64,000 nucleotides of DNA from Spirosoma endophyticum (GCF_900112365.1 NZ_FOLQ01000019.1:59806-123805); one strand, 5' to 3'. Shown: positions 7,812-17,278, numbered from the stretch's first letter. The notes: generated from the letters alone by a model not told the origin. Made by a program: numbers and translations.

Positions 7812-10526
7812 ATGACAAACGAAGAAAATGAACTACCAATGGACGACGATCAACTGCAGCCCGACGCGGAGTTAACTGCCGACGAAACTGTACCGACCGA
7901 CGCCGTTGAGCTGACTGATACGCCAAGTGAACCACCTACCCAGGCCCTGCATGATCAGACGGTCGTGTCGGGCCTATATGAAAACTATTTTCTCGATTAC
8001 GCATCCTACGTCATTCTCGAACGGGCGGTGCCTGCCGTAGAAGATGGGCTGAAACCCGTTCAGCGTCGGATTCTGCACGCGCTCAAAGAGATGGACGATG
8101 GTCGCTTCAACAAGGTGGCCAACGTGATTGGGCAGACGATGCAGTTTCACCCCCACGGCGATGCCTCTATTGGTGAGGCCCTGGTCAATATTGGTCAAAA
8201 AGAACTCTTATTCGATACGCAGGGAAGCTGGGGTGATGTCCGGACGGGCGATGGCGCGGCTGCTCCGCGTTACATTGAAGTACGGCTCTCCAAGTTTGCG
8301 CAGGATGCTGTTTACAACGATAAAACCACAGAATGGCAATTATCCTACGACGGTCGTAAACGCGAACCTGTTACGTTACCCGTTAAGTTTCCATTGCTGC
8401 TGGCGCAGGGTGTTGAAGGCATTGCGGTTGGGCTTTCAACCAAAATTCTGCCGCACAACTTCAATGAACTGATTGACGCGTCCATCAATATTCTGAAAGA
8501 TAAGCCAATCTCGCTATTCCCCGACTTTCAGACCGGAGGCCATATCGACGTCAGTAATTACAACGATGGTCATCGCGGTGGCAAGGTGCGGGTAAGGGCT
8601 AAAATTGAAGAAATTGATAAAAAGACCCTCGCCATTCGCGATGTGCCCTACGGCATAACGACCTCGCAATTGATCGATTCGATTGTAAAGGCGGCCGAGG
8701 TAGGAAAAATACGTATTAAAGCCCCAAGCCGGAACGTAGCGGCCGTGGTCGATAACACCGCCAGAGACGTCGAGATTCTGGTGCATTTGCAACCCGGCGT
8801 CTCACCCGACGTAACGATTGATGCGCTCTACGCCTTCACCGATTGTGAGGTGTCCATTTCGCCCAACGCCTGTGTAATCATCGGCGACAAGCCCCATTTT
8901 GTCAGCGTCTCGCAGATCCTGCGGGTCAATACCCATCAAACGGTGCAGTTGCTGCAACGTGAGCTGGAAATTCGTCGTAGTGAGTTATTGGAGCGATTAC
9001 TATACAGTTCGCTCGAAAAGATTTTCATTGAGAATCGGATTTATCGCAAAATCGAAGAGTGCGAAACGTTCGAGGCTGTTCTGGAAACGATTGACAAAGC
9101 GCTTAAACCATTCAAAAAGCAGTTTTATCGGGCTATCGTTCAGGATGACCTGATCCGCCTGACAGAAATTAAAATCAAGCGGATTTCCAAGTTCGATGGG
9201 TTCAAGGCGGAGGAGTTGATGCGTCGGCTGGAGCAGGAACTGGCAGAGACCGAAGACAATCTGGCCAACATCACGCGGTATGCCATTGCCTATTACAAAG
9301 ACCTGCAAAAGAAGTATGGTAAAGGCCGCGAACGCAAAACCGAAATCCGGGCGTTCAACACCATTGCTGCGAGCGTAGTGGCGGCTGCCAACCAGAAACT
9401 GTACGTTGATCGCGAAGGGGGCTTCATCGGCTCTGGTCTGAAGAAAGATGAGTACGTTAGCGATTGCTCCGACATTGATGACATCATCGTATTCCGGCGC
9501 GATGGCAAGTGCATGGTTGTGAAAGTGGCTGATAAGGTGTTTGTCGGAAAGGATATTGTATACGTAGCCGTATTCAAGAAAAACGACGAGCGTAAGATAT
9601 ACAATATGATTTATCTGGACGGGAAGTCAGGCATTTCGATGGCCAAACGATTCCCCGTCACGGGTGTTACGCGTGACCGCGAGTACGATTTGACGATGGG
9701 CAACCCCAAATCGAAACTGACGTATTTCAGTGCGAACGATAACGGCGAAGCCGAAGTCATTACCGTAAATCTGACAGCGCAGAGTTCGGCCAAGATCAAA
9801 CAGTTCGACTTTGATTTTGCGTCCATTGCGATCAAAAATCGCTCGGCGCAGGGCAACATTCTGACGAAATATCCGGTTCGGAAAATCACGCAGAAAACGG
9901 GTGGTGTATCGACGCTTGGTGGTGTCGATATCTGGTATGATGAACACCTTGGGCGACTTAACCGGGACGAGCGTGGTAAATTACTGGGTAACTTCGACGC
10001 TAAGGACAGCATCCTGGTTGTGTATAAGGAAGGCCAGTACGAACTGACAAGTTTTGACCTGACCAATCGATACGAGCCGAATGAGATTGCCATTTTACAG
10101 AAGTTTGATCCCGAAACGGTGATCTCTGCGATATACTATGAAGCGGTTCAGAAAGCATGGTATGTGAAGCGATTTAAGGTTGAGACAACGACGCTGGATA
10201 AGAAATTCAGCTTTATTGGCGACACAAAAGGGTCGAAGGCCTTAGCCGTGACGGCCGATAGTCATCCACGTATCGAACTTCAGCACCAGGTGAAAGATCG
10301 GGGACCCGTGGAGAAAATGGTGCTGGAACCGGAAGGCTTTATTGATATACGGGGCTGGAAAGCCCTGGGGACCAAACTGCCCTACGTTAAAGTGAAAGAA
10401 GTTAAACTACTGGCGCCAAAAGTGGTCAAAGAGGCTGCTAAAACCCCTCTGATTATTGAAACCATTGGTGAAGTTGCAACGGAATCAGAGGCTAAGGAGT
10501 CCGTACAATTAGGCTTGTTTTCTTAA
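7812..10526 (+). CDS. parC: DNA gyrase/topoisomerase IV subunit A (ParC type)
   Basis: A 904-residue type IIA topoisomerase A subunit, which breaks and rejoins DNA with a ParE/GyrB partner. The breakage domain is clear: YASYVILERAVPAVEDGLKP, then QTMQFHPHGDASI, then AAPRYIEVRLS with the active-site Tyr154. GIAVGLSTKILPHN and the coiled-coil region near residues 400-500 follow. The C-terminal third is a divergent wrapping domain without an obvious GyrA box, which favours topoisomerase IV (ParC) over gyrase. The first 45 residues are an acidic extension. The usual partner gene parE is not in the window. The start at 7812 is preceded by a long T-rich stretch. Confidence 0.88.
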   Translation: MTNEENELPMDDDQLQPDAELTADETVPTDAVELTDTPSEPPTQALHDQTVVSGLYENYFLDYASYVILERAVPAVEDGLKPVQRRILHALKEMDDGRFNKVANVIGQTMQFHPHGDASIGEALVNIGQKELLFDTQGSWGDVRTGDGAAAPRYIEVRLSKFAQDAVYNDKTTEWQLSYDGRKREPVTLPVKFPLLLAQGVEGIAVGLSTKILPHNFNELIDASINILKDKPISLFPDFQTGGHIDVSNYNDGHRGGKVRVRAKIEEIDKKTLAIRDVPYGITTSQLIDSIVKAAEVGKIRIKAPSRNVAAVVDNTARDVEILVHLQPGVSPDVTIDALYAFTDCEVSISPNACVIIGDKPHFVSVSQILRVNTHQTVQLLQRELEIRRSELLERLLYSSLEKIFIENRIYRKIEECETFEAVLETIDKALKPFKKQFYRAIVQDDLIRLTEIKIKRISKFDGFKAEELMRRLEQELAETEDNLANITRYAIAYYKDLQKKYGKGRERKTEIRAFNTIAASVVAAANQKLYVDREGGFIGSGLKKDEYVSDCSDIDDIIVFRRDGKCMVVKVADKVFVGKDIVYVAVFKKNDERKIYNMIYLDGKSGISMAKRFPVTGVTRDREYDLTMGNPKSKLTYFSANDNGEAEVITVNLTAQSSAKIKQFDFDFASIAIKNRSAQGNILTKYPVRKITQKTGGVSTLGGVDIWYDEHLGRLNRDERGKLLGNFDAKDSILVVYKEGQYELTSFDLTNRYEPNEIAILQKFDPETVISAIYYEAVQKAWYVKRFKVETTTLDKKFSFIGDTKGSKALAVTADSHPRIELQHQVKDRGPVEKMVLEPEGFIDIRGWKALGTKLPYVKVKEVKLLAPKVVKEAAKTPLIIETIGEVATESEAKESVQLGLFS

Positions 10527-10557
10527 CAGAAGTAAGGCCGCAAATGCTCACTATGTG

Positions 10558-10920
10558 ATGGATAAACCTTTGTTAGGATTACGAACGGTAATTTACGCGG
10601 CTCCGGATCTTACTAGCACAAAAGAGTGGTATGCGAAGGCATTAGGCATTGAACCGTATTTCGACCAGCCGTTCTATGTAGGTTTTAACGTGGGAGGTTA
10701 CGAATTGGGGCTCGACCCTGCTGCACAGATTGCCGATGGCAGTACGATCACGTATTGGGGTGTTGCCAACATCGAAGATGGTCTGCAACATTTCCTTACT
10801 TTGGGTGCGACTACCCACACCGGCATTCAGGATGTGGGCGATGGAATTAAAACTGCAACTACCAGAGATCCCTTTGGTAATGTGGTTGGGCTAATTGAAA
10901 ATCCGCATTTTAGCATGTAA
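10558..10920 (+). CDS. VOC (glyoxalase/bleomycin-resistance fold) family protein
   Basis: 120 residues from ATG 10558 (a GTG lies just before). It has the compact two-module vicinal-oxygen-chelate pattern: RTVIYAAPDLTSTKEWYAKA at the start, FYVGFNVGGYELGL in the middle, and KTATTRDPFGNVVGLIENP at the end, where the DPFGN turn and final Glu are typical. Function in this superfamily ranges from metal-dependent dioxygenase or lyase to drug binding, and cannot be narrowed here. It ends 4 bases before the next gene, so the two are probably cotranscribed. Confidence 0.8.
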   Translation: MDKPLLGLRTVIYAAPDLTSTKEWYAKALGIEPYFDQPFYVGFNVGGYELGLDPAAQIADGSTITYWGVANIEDGLQHFLTLGATTHTGIQDVGDGIKTATTRDPFGNVVGLIENPHFSM

Positions 10921-10924
10921 ATGA

Positions 10925-11620
10925 ATGAACACGACCTTGGCCACTAAGTACAGCGACGATCCGCCCCAGGAAGCCGTGGGGGTCCGGGTGGTCAAACTGA
11001 CCATCAAAATCGGTATTGTGTGCCTTTTTTTTGGCGCAACGGTCGTGCTTATTTGCAACTGGTGGGTGGTTAGCAGTACACGAAATCAAATCTATTTCAA
11101 CGTCAGCGAATTGCCGTCCAATGAGGTTGGTCTGGTATTGGGTACCAGTAAATTTGTCAGGACGGGCAAAGAAAATCTGTTCTTTCGGTACAGGATGGAG
11201 GCTACGGCCCGGCTCTGGAAAGAGGGAAAAGTGAAGTACCTGATTCTAAGTGGAAACAATGATTCAGAGTATTATAATGAACCGGTAGACATGCAGCGGG
11301 CACTGGTGAAACTTGGTGTCCCAGCGTCGGTCATGACGCTGGATTATGCCGGTTACCGCACGTTTGATTCGGTAGTACGTTGCAAGGACGTATTCAATCA
11401 GGAGAAAATCACGATTATCTCCCAAAATTTCCACAACGCCCGTGCCCTCTACATCGGCAATCATGAAGGGATGGAAGCCATCGCCTTTGCTGCTCAGGAC
11501 GTCCCCGACGGCTATTCACTACGTACCCTTATTCGGGAGTATCTGGCTCGGCCCTACGCGTTGCTCGACGTGTATGTTGTCCGCCCGCAGCCGGAAAAAG
11601 GCAATTTGGAGCGGAGATAA
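10925..11620 (+). CDS. SanA/YdcF-type DUF218 membrane protein
   Basis: 231 residues. One transmembrane segment (about residues 25-47) is followed by a periplasmic DUF218 domain. Landmarks are EVGLVLGTSKFVR, FFRYRMEATARLWKEGKV, YLILSGNNDSEYYNEP, DYAGYRTFDSVVR and ITIISQNFHNARAL. These match the SanA group linked in E. coli to vancomycin exclusion and envelope integrity. The biochemical activity is unknown. The start follows the VOC stop by 4 bases. Confidence 0.85.
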   Translation: MNTTLATKYSDDPPQEAVGVRVVKLTIKIGIVCLFFGATVVLICNWWVVSSTRNQIYFNVSELPSNEVGLVLGTSKFVRTGKENLFFRYRMEATARLWKEGKVKYLILSGNNDSEYYNEPVDMQRALVKLGVPASVMTLDYAGYRTFDSVVRCKDVFNQEKITIISQNFHNARALYIGNHEGMEAIAFAAQDVPDGYSLRTLIREYLARPYALLDVYVVRPQPEKGNLERR

Positions 11621-11789
11621 GCTGGAATTCTACGTGTGCTGTCTTCATATAATTGGCGATAAGTATGATTCGTTTACGGCGAAACAGGCTACTCTATTTT
11701 TGGTTTGTACCCCAAAGTTATAGTCGTTTGAGCAACAGTAGACAGCGCGTTTCCGTGGCTTTTTTTTCGGAAGCCTGTCAATATTGATT

Positions 11790-11797
11790 TACCTTTG
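11790..11797 (+). promoter_or_regulatory. Bacteroidota -7 promoter element upstream of the DinB-like gene
   Basis: TACCTTTG matches the Bacteroidota consensus TAnnTTTG and lies 20 bases before the ATG at 11818. No convincing -33 TTTG is visible at the expected spacing. Confidence 0.5.
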
Positions 11798-11817
11798 CGA
11801 ATTATTCATACTCACTT

Positions 11818-12390
11818 ATGATTCCCAACGACGAACTAATCCGCATTATAGATCTTTTAAACACGACATACGAAGGAGAGGAAGCCTGGCATGGTCCCTC
11901 CGTTGTTGACGTGTTGCGGGGCGTAACGCCCGATATGGCCGGACGACGGATTTCTCCCAATACCCACAGCATTGCCGAACTGGTTTTCCACATGACCAGC
12001 TGGCGCATTTTCTGCGTGAAGAAAATGCAGGGCGATGAAAAATTTGATATTACGACGCCCGACAAAAACTTTGGGGCTTTGCCTGATAAAATTGACGATT
12101 TTGAGTGGGAAGCTCTCGAAATGGAATTGAGTTTAAGTCAGGAAGAACTCATCAACGAGCTGGATAAGCGTGACGACGATGAGTTCCTGGAGGATATAGT
12201 GCCCGGTCGTGACTACACGTATTATGACATGCTGCATGGGATAATCAATCACGATATGTATCATACGGGGCAGATTATGATCCTGCAGAAAGCACTGGCA
12301 ACGAAAGGGCCTGTTTCGCGTTACGACGATGATGCCGATGAATACGGCTCACCGTTCGGCAGCAGTCAGGAACACGACGATTATTATTGA
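11818..12390 (+). CDS. DinB-family four-helix protein
   Basis: 190 residues. The DinB/YfiT fold is indicated by three spaced His of the metal site: HSIAELVFHMTSWR near residue 55 and HGIINHDMYHTGQI near residue 145. Members are putative metal-dependent enzymes, some of them bacillithiol or mycothiol transferases; this one cannot be assigned further. The C-terminus is an acidic, Asp/Tyr-rich tail (YDDDADEYGSPF onward) not needed for the fold. A -7 promoter element precedes it, and a 39-bp perfect inverted repeat begins 10 bases after its stop. Confidence 0.78.
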   Translation: MIPNDELIRIIDLLNTTYEGEEAWHGPSVVDVLRGVTPDMAGRRISPNTHSIAELVFHMTSWRIFCVKKMQGDEKFDITTPDKNFGALPDKIDDFEWEALEMELSLSQEELINELDKRDDDEFLEDIVPGRDYTYYDMLHGIINHDMYHTGQIMILQKALATKGPVSRYDDDADEYGSPFGSSQEHDDYY

Positions 12391-12400
12391 AAAAACAGTG

Positions 12401-12500
12401 AAGAATGTAGCCGGGGCCGCCCGTGCGGTGAAAAGTGAAAAATAGCTTCTCTACCTTGTTCTTCACTTTTCACCGCACGGGCGGCCCCGGCTACATTCTT
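12401..12500. repeat. 39-bp perfect inverted repeat between the DinB and EVE genes
   Basis: The arms 12401-12439 and 12462-12500 are perfectly complementary with a 22-base loop. Key words are GTAGCCGGGGCCGCCCGTG and CACTTTTCACC. It fills the entire spacer: it starts just after the DinB stop and ends 8 bases before the TTG start of the EVE gene. It is much longer than a typical terminator and has no distinct T-run. Confidence 0.92.
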
Positions 12501-12508
12501 TACTTAGT

Positions 12509-12946
12509 TTGAACTACTGGCTCGTTAAATCTGAACCCGACCACTACGGGTGGCATCACTTTATTGAACAGGGTCGCGCCATCTGGGAAGGCGTTCGTAA
12601 TTATCAGGCACGTAATAATCTGAAAGCCATGCAACTAGGCGATCAGGTTTTGTTTTACCATAGCGTTATCAAGCCCGGTGTTGTTGGTTTGGCGAAAGTA
12701 GTGCAGGAGGCCTATCCTGATCCTACTGTGGCCAACGAGCCTGCTCAAGCCAAATTCGGGTGGGTAGTTGTTGATCTTGAACCGATAATGCTCCTGGACA
12801 AACCCGTCCCGCTGGCCCTAATTAAGGCTGAACCGTTACTGGCAAACATTAGTCTTATCAGGCAATCGCGGTTGTCGGTCATGCCCATCCGTCCCGATGA
12901 ATTTGAGTTGATTTTAAAAATGGGACAGAAAGAGAATTATGAATGA
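12509..12946 (+). CDS. EVE domain protein
   Basis: 145 residues, the full length of a single EVE domain (PUA-like fold; related to YTH RNA-modification readers, and reported to bind modified bases). The signature is YWLVKSEPDHYGW at the N-terminus, then WEGVRNYQARNNL, GDQVLFYHS and GVVGLAKVVQEAYPDPT. The start must be TTG at 12509, because the family begins Met-Asn-Tyr-Trp and no ATG precedes it in frame. The TTG sits 8 bases after a 39-bp inverted repeat. The stop codon (12944-12946) lies inside the left arm of another inverted repeat, so the gene is bracketed by hairpins. Confidence 0.88.
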   Translation: MNYWLVKSEPDHYGWHHFIEQGRAIWEGVRNYQARNNLKAMQLGDQVLFYHSVIKPGVVGLAKVVQEAYPDPTVANEPAQAKFGWVVVDLEPIMLLDKPVPLALIKAEPLLANISLIRQSRLSVMPIRPDEFELILKMGQKENYE

Positions 12947-12999
12947 TAAATGATGAATTAGTATGCTAAAAAATAATTCATCATTTATCATTCATAATT
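12935..12999. repeat. 26-bp perfect inverted repeat overlapping the EVE stop
   Basis: The arms 12935-12960 and 12974-12999 are perfect complements made of ATGATAAATGATGAATTA-type words, with a 13-base loop. The EVE stop codon lies in the left arm, and the next gene starts 9 bases after the right arm. A related ATGATGAATGATGAATG array occurs at 18551-18615. Confidence 0.92.
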
Positions 13000-13008
13000 A
13001 AAAAATTT

Positions 13009-13908
13009 ATGGCTGACATTCAATTGATTACACCCAGGGCTTGGTCTGAATATGAACTGATCGACTCGGGTAATTTCCAGAAACTCGAACGTTTTGGCGA
13101 GTTTATTCTGGCCCGACCCGAACCGCAGGCCATCTGGGACAAATCGCTGTCCGATGCGGATTGGGAACGTCGGGCGCACGCCATTTTTCGGCGCGACCGG
13201 CAATCGCCAGAACGGGGTGACTGGCAAACTACGCCCGACATGCGCGATCCGTGGTACGTTAAATTTCAGCAGGATGGCTTAAACCTTAAGTTTAAACTGG
13301 CACTGACGACGTTTAAGCACGTAGGCTTATTTCCTGAGCAGGCTGATAACTGGGTTTTTATCCATGATAGAATAAAAACTATTTCGGAGAACGTAGCCCG
13401 GCCAAAAGTACTAAATCTGTTTGCTTACACAGGCGGGGCGTCGCTGGCGGCTCGTCAGGCAGGAGCTGATGTAACCCACGTTGATGCCGTGAAGCCCGTG
13501 ATTAGCTGGGCGCGGGAAAATATGGACCATAGCGAGCTGGATAACATTCGCTGGGTGGTTGAAGATGCCGTAAAATTCGTTCGTCGCGAGGTTCGGCGGG
13601 GAAATAAATACAATGGCATCATTCTGGACCCACCCGCCTACGGCCGTGGTCCCGATGGTGAAAAGTGGGTACTTGAAGAACAGCTTAATGATCTGCTCAA
13701 ATCCTGTGCTGATTTACTCGACCGCACCGATTTTTTCTTCATCATAAACCTGTATTCACTCGGGTTCTCGTCGCTCATTTTAGAGAACCTCATGCAGCAA
13801 ACGTTTGGCAACGTACCGAACTCCGAATGGGGCGAGTTATTCGTGGCCGATCAGGCACATAAACGATTACCTTTGGGCGTATTTTATCGGTTCGCGTCGA
13901 GTTTATGA
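13009..13908 (+). CDS. Class I SAM-dependent methyltransferase, RlmI/RlmK-like
   Basis: 299 residues. SAM-binding motif I is LNLFAYTGGASLAARQAGA (about residue 140). It is followed by an acidic motif II (THVDAVKP) and catalytic motif IV DPPAYGRGPDGEKW. The NxFxYTG...DPPxxGRG pair is typical of RlmI/RlmK 23S rRNA cytosine/guanine methyltransferases. The upstream half has the expected beta-rich substrate region, but no PUA domain is present. The rRNA target is inferred. It overlaps the next gene by 4 bases (ATGA), so the two are translationally coupled. Confidence 0.82.
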   Translation: MADIQLITPRAWSEYELIDSGNFQKLERFGEFILARPEPQAIWDKSLSDADWERRAHAIFRRDRQSPERGDWQTTPDMRDPWYVKFQQDGLNLKFKLALTTFKHVGLFPEQADNWVFIHDRIKTISENVARPKVLNLFAYTGGASLAARQAGADVTHVDAVKPVISWARENMDHSELDNIRWVVEDAVKFVRREVRRGNKYNGIILDPPAYGRGPDGEKWVLEEQLNDLLKSCADLLDRTDFFFIINLYSLGFSSLILENLMQQTFGNVPNSEWGELFVADQAHKRLPLGVFYRFASSL

Positions 13909-15176
13909 AAGAGCGAAAGTGCGAAAGTGCGAAAAAGCGAAAACCAGATTGGGCGGAAGGTTGGCGTAAGTTTCTTTCGCTCTTTTACTCATTCACTCTT
14001 TCGCTTTTACTATTTTCCTGTGGGAGCGATAACCGGCAGACCGCCAGCATACCGGATTTCCCAAAGCCCGGCGACAGTAGTCGTGCGGAAGGGGCATTGC
14101 GCGCGCTAACGCATGCTATTAATCAATCGTCACCTGCGTCGGCCTACGCCAAACGGGCCGTTATTCTACTGGCGATGGGACGGATAACGGATGCCCTTGC
14201 CGATATTGACGAAGCCATTAGCCGAAACGATAATGCCGGATTCTATTACCTAACCCGCGCTCAGATTCTGCGGGCGTTGAACCAACCTGACAGAGCGCTT
14301 CAGAATGCACAGCGCGCTGAAATTCTGGGTGTCGATACACCTGAACTTTATACATTGCAGGGTGATTTGCTGCAGCAACAAAATCAGTTCGATAAAGCAA
14401 AATTATACGTAGCAAAAGCCCTTCAAATGGCTCCATACGATGGCGAAGCGTATTTTTTCAAAGGGCTGATGGCCGCTCGCCAGGGTGATACGTTACAGGC
14501 ACTCGCGCTTTATCAGCAGTCGCTTCGGCTTAAGCCTCGTTATTTGGAGACGTACAGTCAGTTAGCGTCCATTTATCGCGTGCTGCGTGATCCAAATTCG
14601 GCGCTTGTCTATAACAGGCAGGCCTTGCAGTATTTTCCCAATAATCCTAGACTCTATTACGGACGGGGCTTGATCTACCACGTAGAAGGCAAGCTTGATA
14701 GCGCGATTGCTTCGTACCAGCAAACCGTGCAGGTACAGCCGAGTTACTATCAGGCTTTTTTTCAGATGGGGTTAATTAATCAGAAATACCGCCGGTATGA
14801 TGCCGCCCAGGCCAACTATCAGCGAGTACAGCAACTTCGCCCCCAGTTTCCACGTATTGATACGTATATTGGTTATTGTTTTGAGCAAATGGGTCAGTAC
14901 GATCAGGCCATTGCTGCCTACACCAAAGCGACCACACAGAACGTAGCCGATCGGCAGGCTGCGGCAGGATTATGGCGATCGAGACGGCGACAATACGCGC
15001 AAAATTCATATAACTCATTACTTTTGCCGGATGCGCCTGATGAACAGGTGCAGACAGCCAGAAAGCGAACCGAAATAGATACGACCCGTGTTCGTATTAT
15101 GACGATTCAGCCGAAAACAAAGGTTACATCCAGATCAGGCGATTCGCTTCAGCGAGCTGTAAAACCGTTGAATTGA
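13905..15176 (+). CDS. Tetratricopeptide-repeat lipoprotein
   Basis: 423 residues. A hydrophobic segment ends in the lipobox LLFSC (Cys39), predicting a lipid-anchored periplasmic protein. About eight TPR motifs follow (about residues 50-355); AYFFKGLMAARQGDTLQALA and QAFFQMGLINQKYRRYDAAQ are clear examples. TPR proteins are protein-protein scaffolds; the partner is unknown. The N-terminus before the signal core is unusually long (about 21 residues, Lys/Glu-rich). It is encoded by GCGAAA repeats whose inverted counterpart (TTCGCTCTTT, TTTCGCTTTT) encodes the hydrophobic core. The start overlaps the stop of the methyltransferase. Confidence 0.82.
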   Translation: MKERKCESAKKRKPDWAEGWRKFLSLFYSFTLSLLLFSCGSDNRQTASIPDFPKPGDSSRAEGALRALTHAINQSSPASAYAKRAVILLAMGRITDALADIDEAISRNDNAGFYYLTRAQILRALNQPDRALQNAQRAEILGVDTPELYTLQGDLLQQQNQFDKAKLYVAKALQMAPYDGEAYFFKGLMAARQGDTLQALALYQQSLRLKPRYLETYSQLASIYRVLRDPNSALVYNRQALQYFPNNPRLYYGRGLIYHVEGKLDSAIASYQQTVQVQPSYYQAFFQMGLINQKYRRYDAAQANYQRVQQLRPQFPRIDTYIGYCFEQMGQYDQAIAAYTKATTQNVADRQAAAGLWRSRRRQYAQNSYNSLLLPDAPDEQVQTARKRTEIDTTRVRIMTIQPKTKVTSRSGDSLQRAVKPLN

Positions 15177-15316
15177 TGTAGGATGTATGCGATATGAAGT
15201 ATGATGTATTTCTGTCCTTTATATCCTATATCATGCTTCTTATAGCATACAGAAAAAAGTAAGTGGTTTACAGTTGTAGGTAAGCCGCGGGTGCCCACAA
15301 ATAAATAAGTACAAGT

Positions 15317-17260
15317 ATGATTGCGCAGGACGAACAAATCCGCGTGACGCTGCCCGACGGTAGCGTTCGGCAGTATCCCAAAGGTAGTAGCGGGTTGGAT
15401 ATTGCTACCCAAATTAGCGAAGGGCTTGCCCGTAACGTACTGGCCGCCAAAGTGAACGGTGTCGTGCAGGATGCTACCCGACCCATTGAAGAGGATGCCA
15501 ATGTGCAGCTTCTGACGTGGAATGATGCCGAGGGGAAAGCCACCTTCTGGCATTCATCGGCTCACTTGCTGGCTGAAGCGCTCGAAGCCTTGTACCCAGG
15601 TACGAAGTTCGGTATTGGACCGGCTATTGAAACGGGCTTCTATTACGATGTTGACCTCGGCGGACAGCCGTTTTCGCAGGAAGACTTCAAGAAGGTAGAG
15701 GACAAAATGCTCGAGCTGGCCCGCCAGAAACAGCCATACATCCGCAAGCCCATGAGCAAAACCGATGCGATCGCTTATTTTGAGGAAAAAGGCGATCCGT
15801 ATAAACTCGACCTGCTCGAAGGCCTGGATGATGGAACCATTACGTTCTACACCCAGGGCGACTTTACCGATCTGTGCCGGGGGCCACACATCCCAAACAC
15901 GGGTTTTATCAAGGCGGCTAAGCTGATGAACGTAGCCGGTGCCTACTGGCGCGGCAACGAAAAAAATAAGCAACTGACCCGGATTTACGGCGTTACGTAT
16001 CCGAAACAAAAAGAACTCGACGAATACCTGTACCTGCTCGAAGAAGCCAAAAAGCGGGATCACCGTAAGTTGGGTAAAGAGTTGGAGTTGTTCGCGTTTT
16101 CGGAGAAAGTAGGAGCAGGGCTTCCCTTATGGCTGCCGAAAGGCACGATGCTACGTGAGCGGCTGGAAAATTTTCTGCGGAAGGCACAATCGCGGGCGGG
16201 GTATTTACAGGTTGTTACGCCCCATATCGGTAGCAAGCAGCTGTATGTAACATCGGGTCACTGGGAAAAGTATGGTGAAGATTCGTTCCAGCCCATCAAA
16301 ACGCCTGATCCGAACGAGGAGTTTTTGCTGAAACCTATGAATTGCCCGCATCACTGCGAGATATACAAAACCAAACCGCGTTCGTATCGCGACCTGCCAT
16401 TGCGGCTGGCTGAGTTTGGAACGGTGTATCGCTATGAGCAGTCGGGTGAGTTGCATGGATTAACACGCGTGCGGGGGTTCACGCAGGATGACGCGCATAT
16501 ATTCTGTCGACCTGACCAGGTAAAGGACGAGTTCATGAAAGTGATCGACCTGGTGCTTTATGTCTTTAAATCACTTGGGTTTGACGACTATAGCGCCCAG
16601 ATTTCATTGCGCGATCCAGAGAATAATACGAAATACATCGGTTCCGACGAGTTGTGGGAAAAAGCCGAGTCGGCCATTATTGAAGCGGCAGCCGAAAAAG
16701 GCTTGCGTACGGTAACGGAATTGGGTGAAGCGGCTTTCTATGGTCCCAAGCTTGATTTCATGGTACGTGATGCCCTGGGTCGGAAGTGGCAGTTGGGTAC
16801 AATTCAGGTGGATTACAACCTGCCGAATCGCTTTGAACTGGAATACATTGGCGCGGATAATCAGAAACACCGTCCTGTGATGATTCACCGGGCGCCTTTT
16901 GGGTCGATGGAGCGATTTATTGCGATTCTGATAGAAAATTCGGGTGGTAATTTTCCGCTCTGGCTTTCACCGGATCAAATTGCCATTCTGCCGATTTCGG
17001 AAAAATATGAAAGCTACGCGAATGACCTGTTTTTTACCTTACAGGAGCAGGATATTCGCGGCTTTGTCGATTTGCGCGATGAAAAAATCGGTCGTAAAAT
17101 CCGCGATGCTGAAGTAAATAAAGTGCCCTATATGCTTATCGTCGGCGAGAAGGAAGCGGCCGATGGCAAAGTATCGATCCGGCGCAAAGGCCAGGGCGAT
17201 TTGGGTAGTATGAGCGTAGAAGAGTTTATCAATACGTTCAAAGCAGAAGTGAAGATGTAA
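15317..17260 (+). CDS. thrS: Threonyl-tRNA synthetase
   Basis: 647 residues, the standard length. It attaches threonine to tRNA-Thr in the cytoplasm. The TGS domain comes first (IRVTLPDGSVRQYPKGSS, to about residue 65). The editing domain follows, with HSSAHLLAEAL and the Cys/His site CRGPH. The class II core then has motif 2 (LRLAEFGTVYRYEQSGELHG) and the zinc-ligand region LKPMNCPHHCEIY. The C-terminal anticodon domain (from about 545) ends with IRRKGQGDLGSM. It heads the conserved order thrS-infC-rpmI-rplT. The region before it (15177-15290) holds TGTATGATATAG-type repeat words. Confidence 0.97.
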   Translation: MIAQDEQIRVTLPDGSVRQYPKGSSGLDIATQISEGLARNVLAAKVNGVVQDATRPIEEDANVQLLTWNDAEGKATFWHSSAHLLAEALEALYPGTKFGIGPAIETGFYYDVDLGGQPFSQEDFKKVEDKMLELARQKQPYIRKPMSKTDAIAYFEEKGDPYKLDLLEGLDDGTITFYTQGDFTDLCRGPHIPNTGFIKAAKLMNVAGAYWRGNEKNKQLTRIYGVTYPKQKELDEYLYLLEEAKKRDHRKLGKELELFAFSEKVGAGLPLWLPKGTMLRERLENFLRKAQSRAGYLQVVTPHIGSKQLYVTSGHWEKYGEDSFQPIKTPDPNEEFLLKPMNCPHHCEIYKTKPRSYRDLPLRLAEFGTVYRYEQSGELHGLTRVRGFTQDDAHIFCRPDQVKDEFMKVIDLVLYVFKSLGFDDYSAQISLRDPENNTKYIGSDELWEKAESAIIEAAAEKGLRTVTELGEAAFYGPKLDFMVRDALGRKWQLGTIQVDYNLPNRFELEYIGADNQKHRPVMIHRAPFGSMERFIAILIENSGGNFPLWLSPDQIAILPISEKYESYANDLFFTLQEQDIRGFVDLRDEKIGRKIRDAEVNKVPYMLIVGEKEAADGKVSIRRKGQGDLGSMSVEEFINTFKAEVKM

Positions 17261-17278
17261 GCATTTAATTATCAGTTG

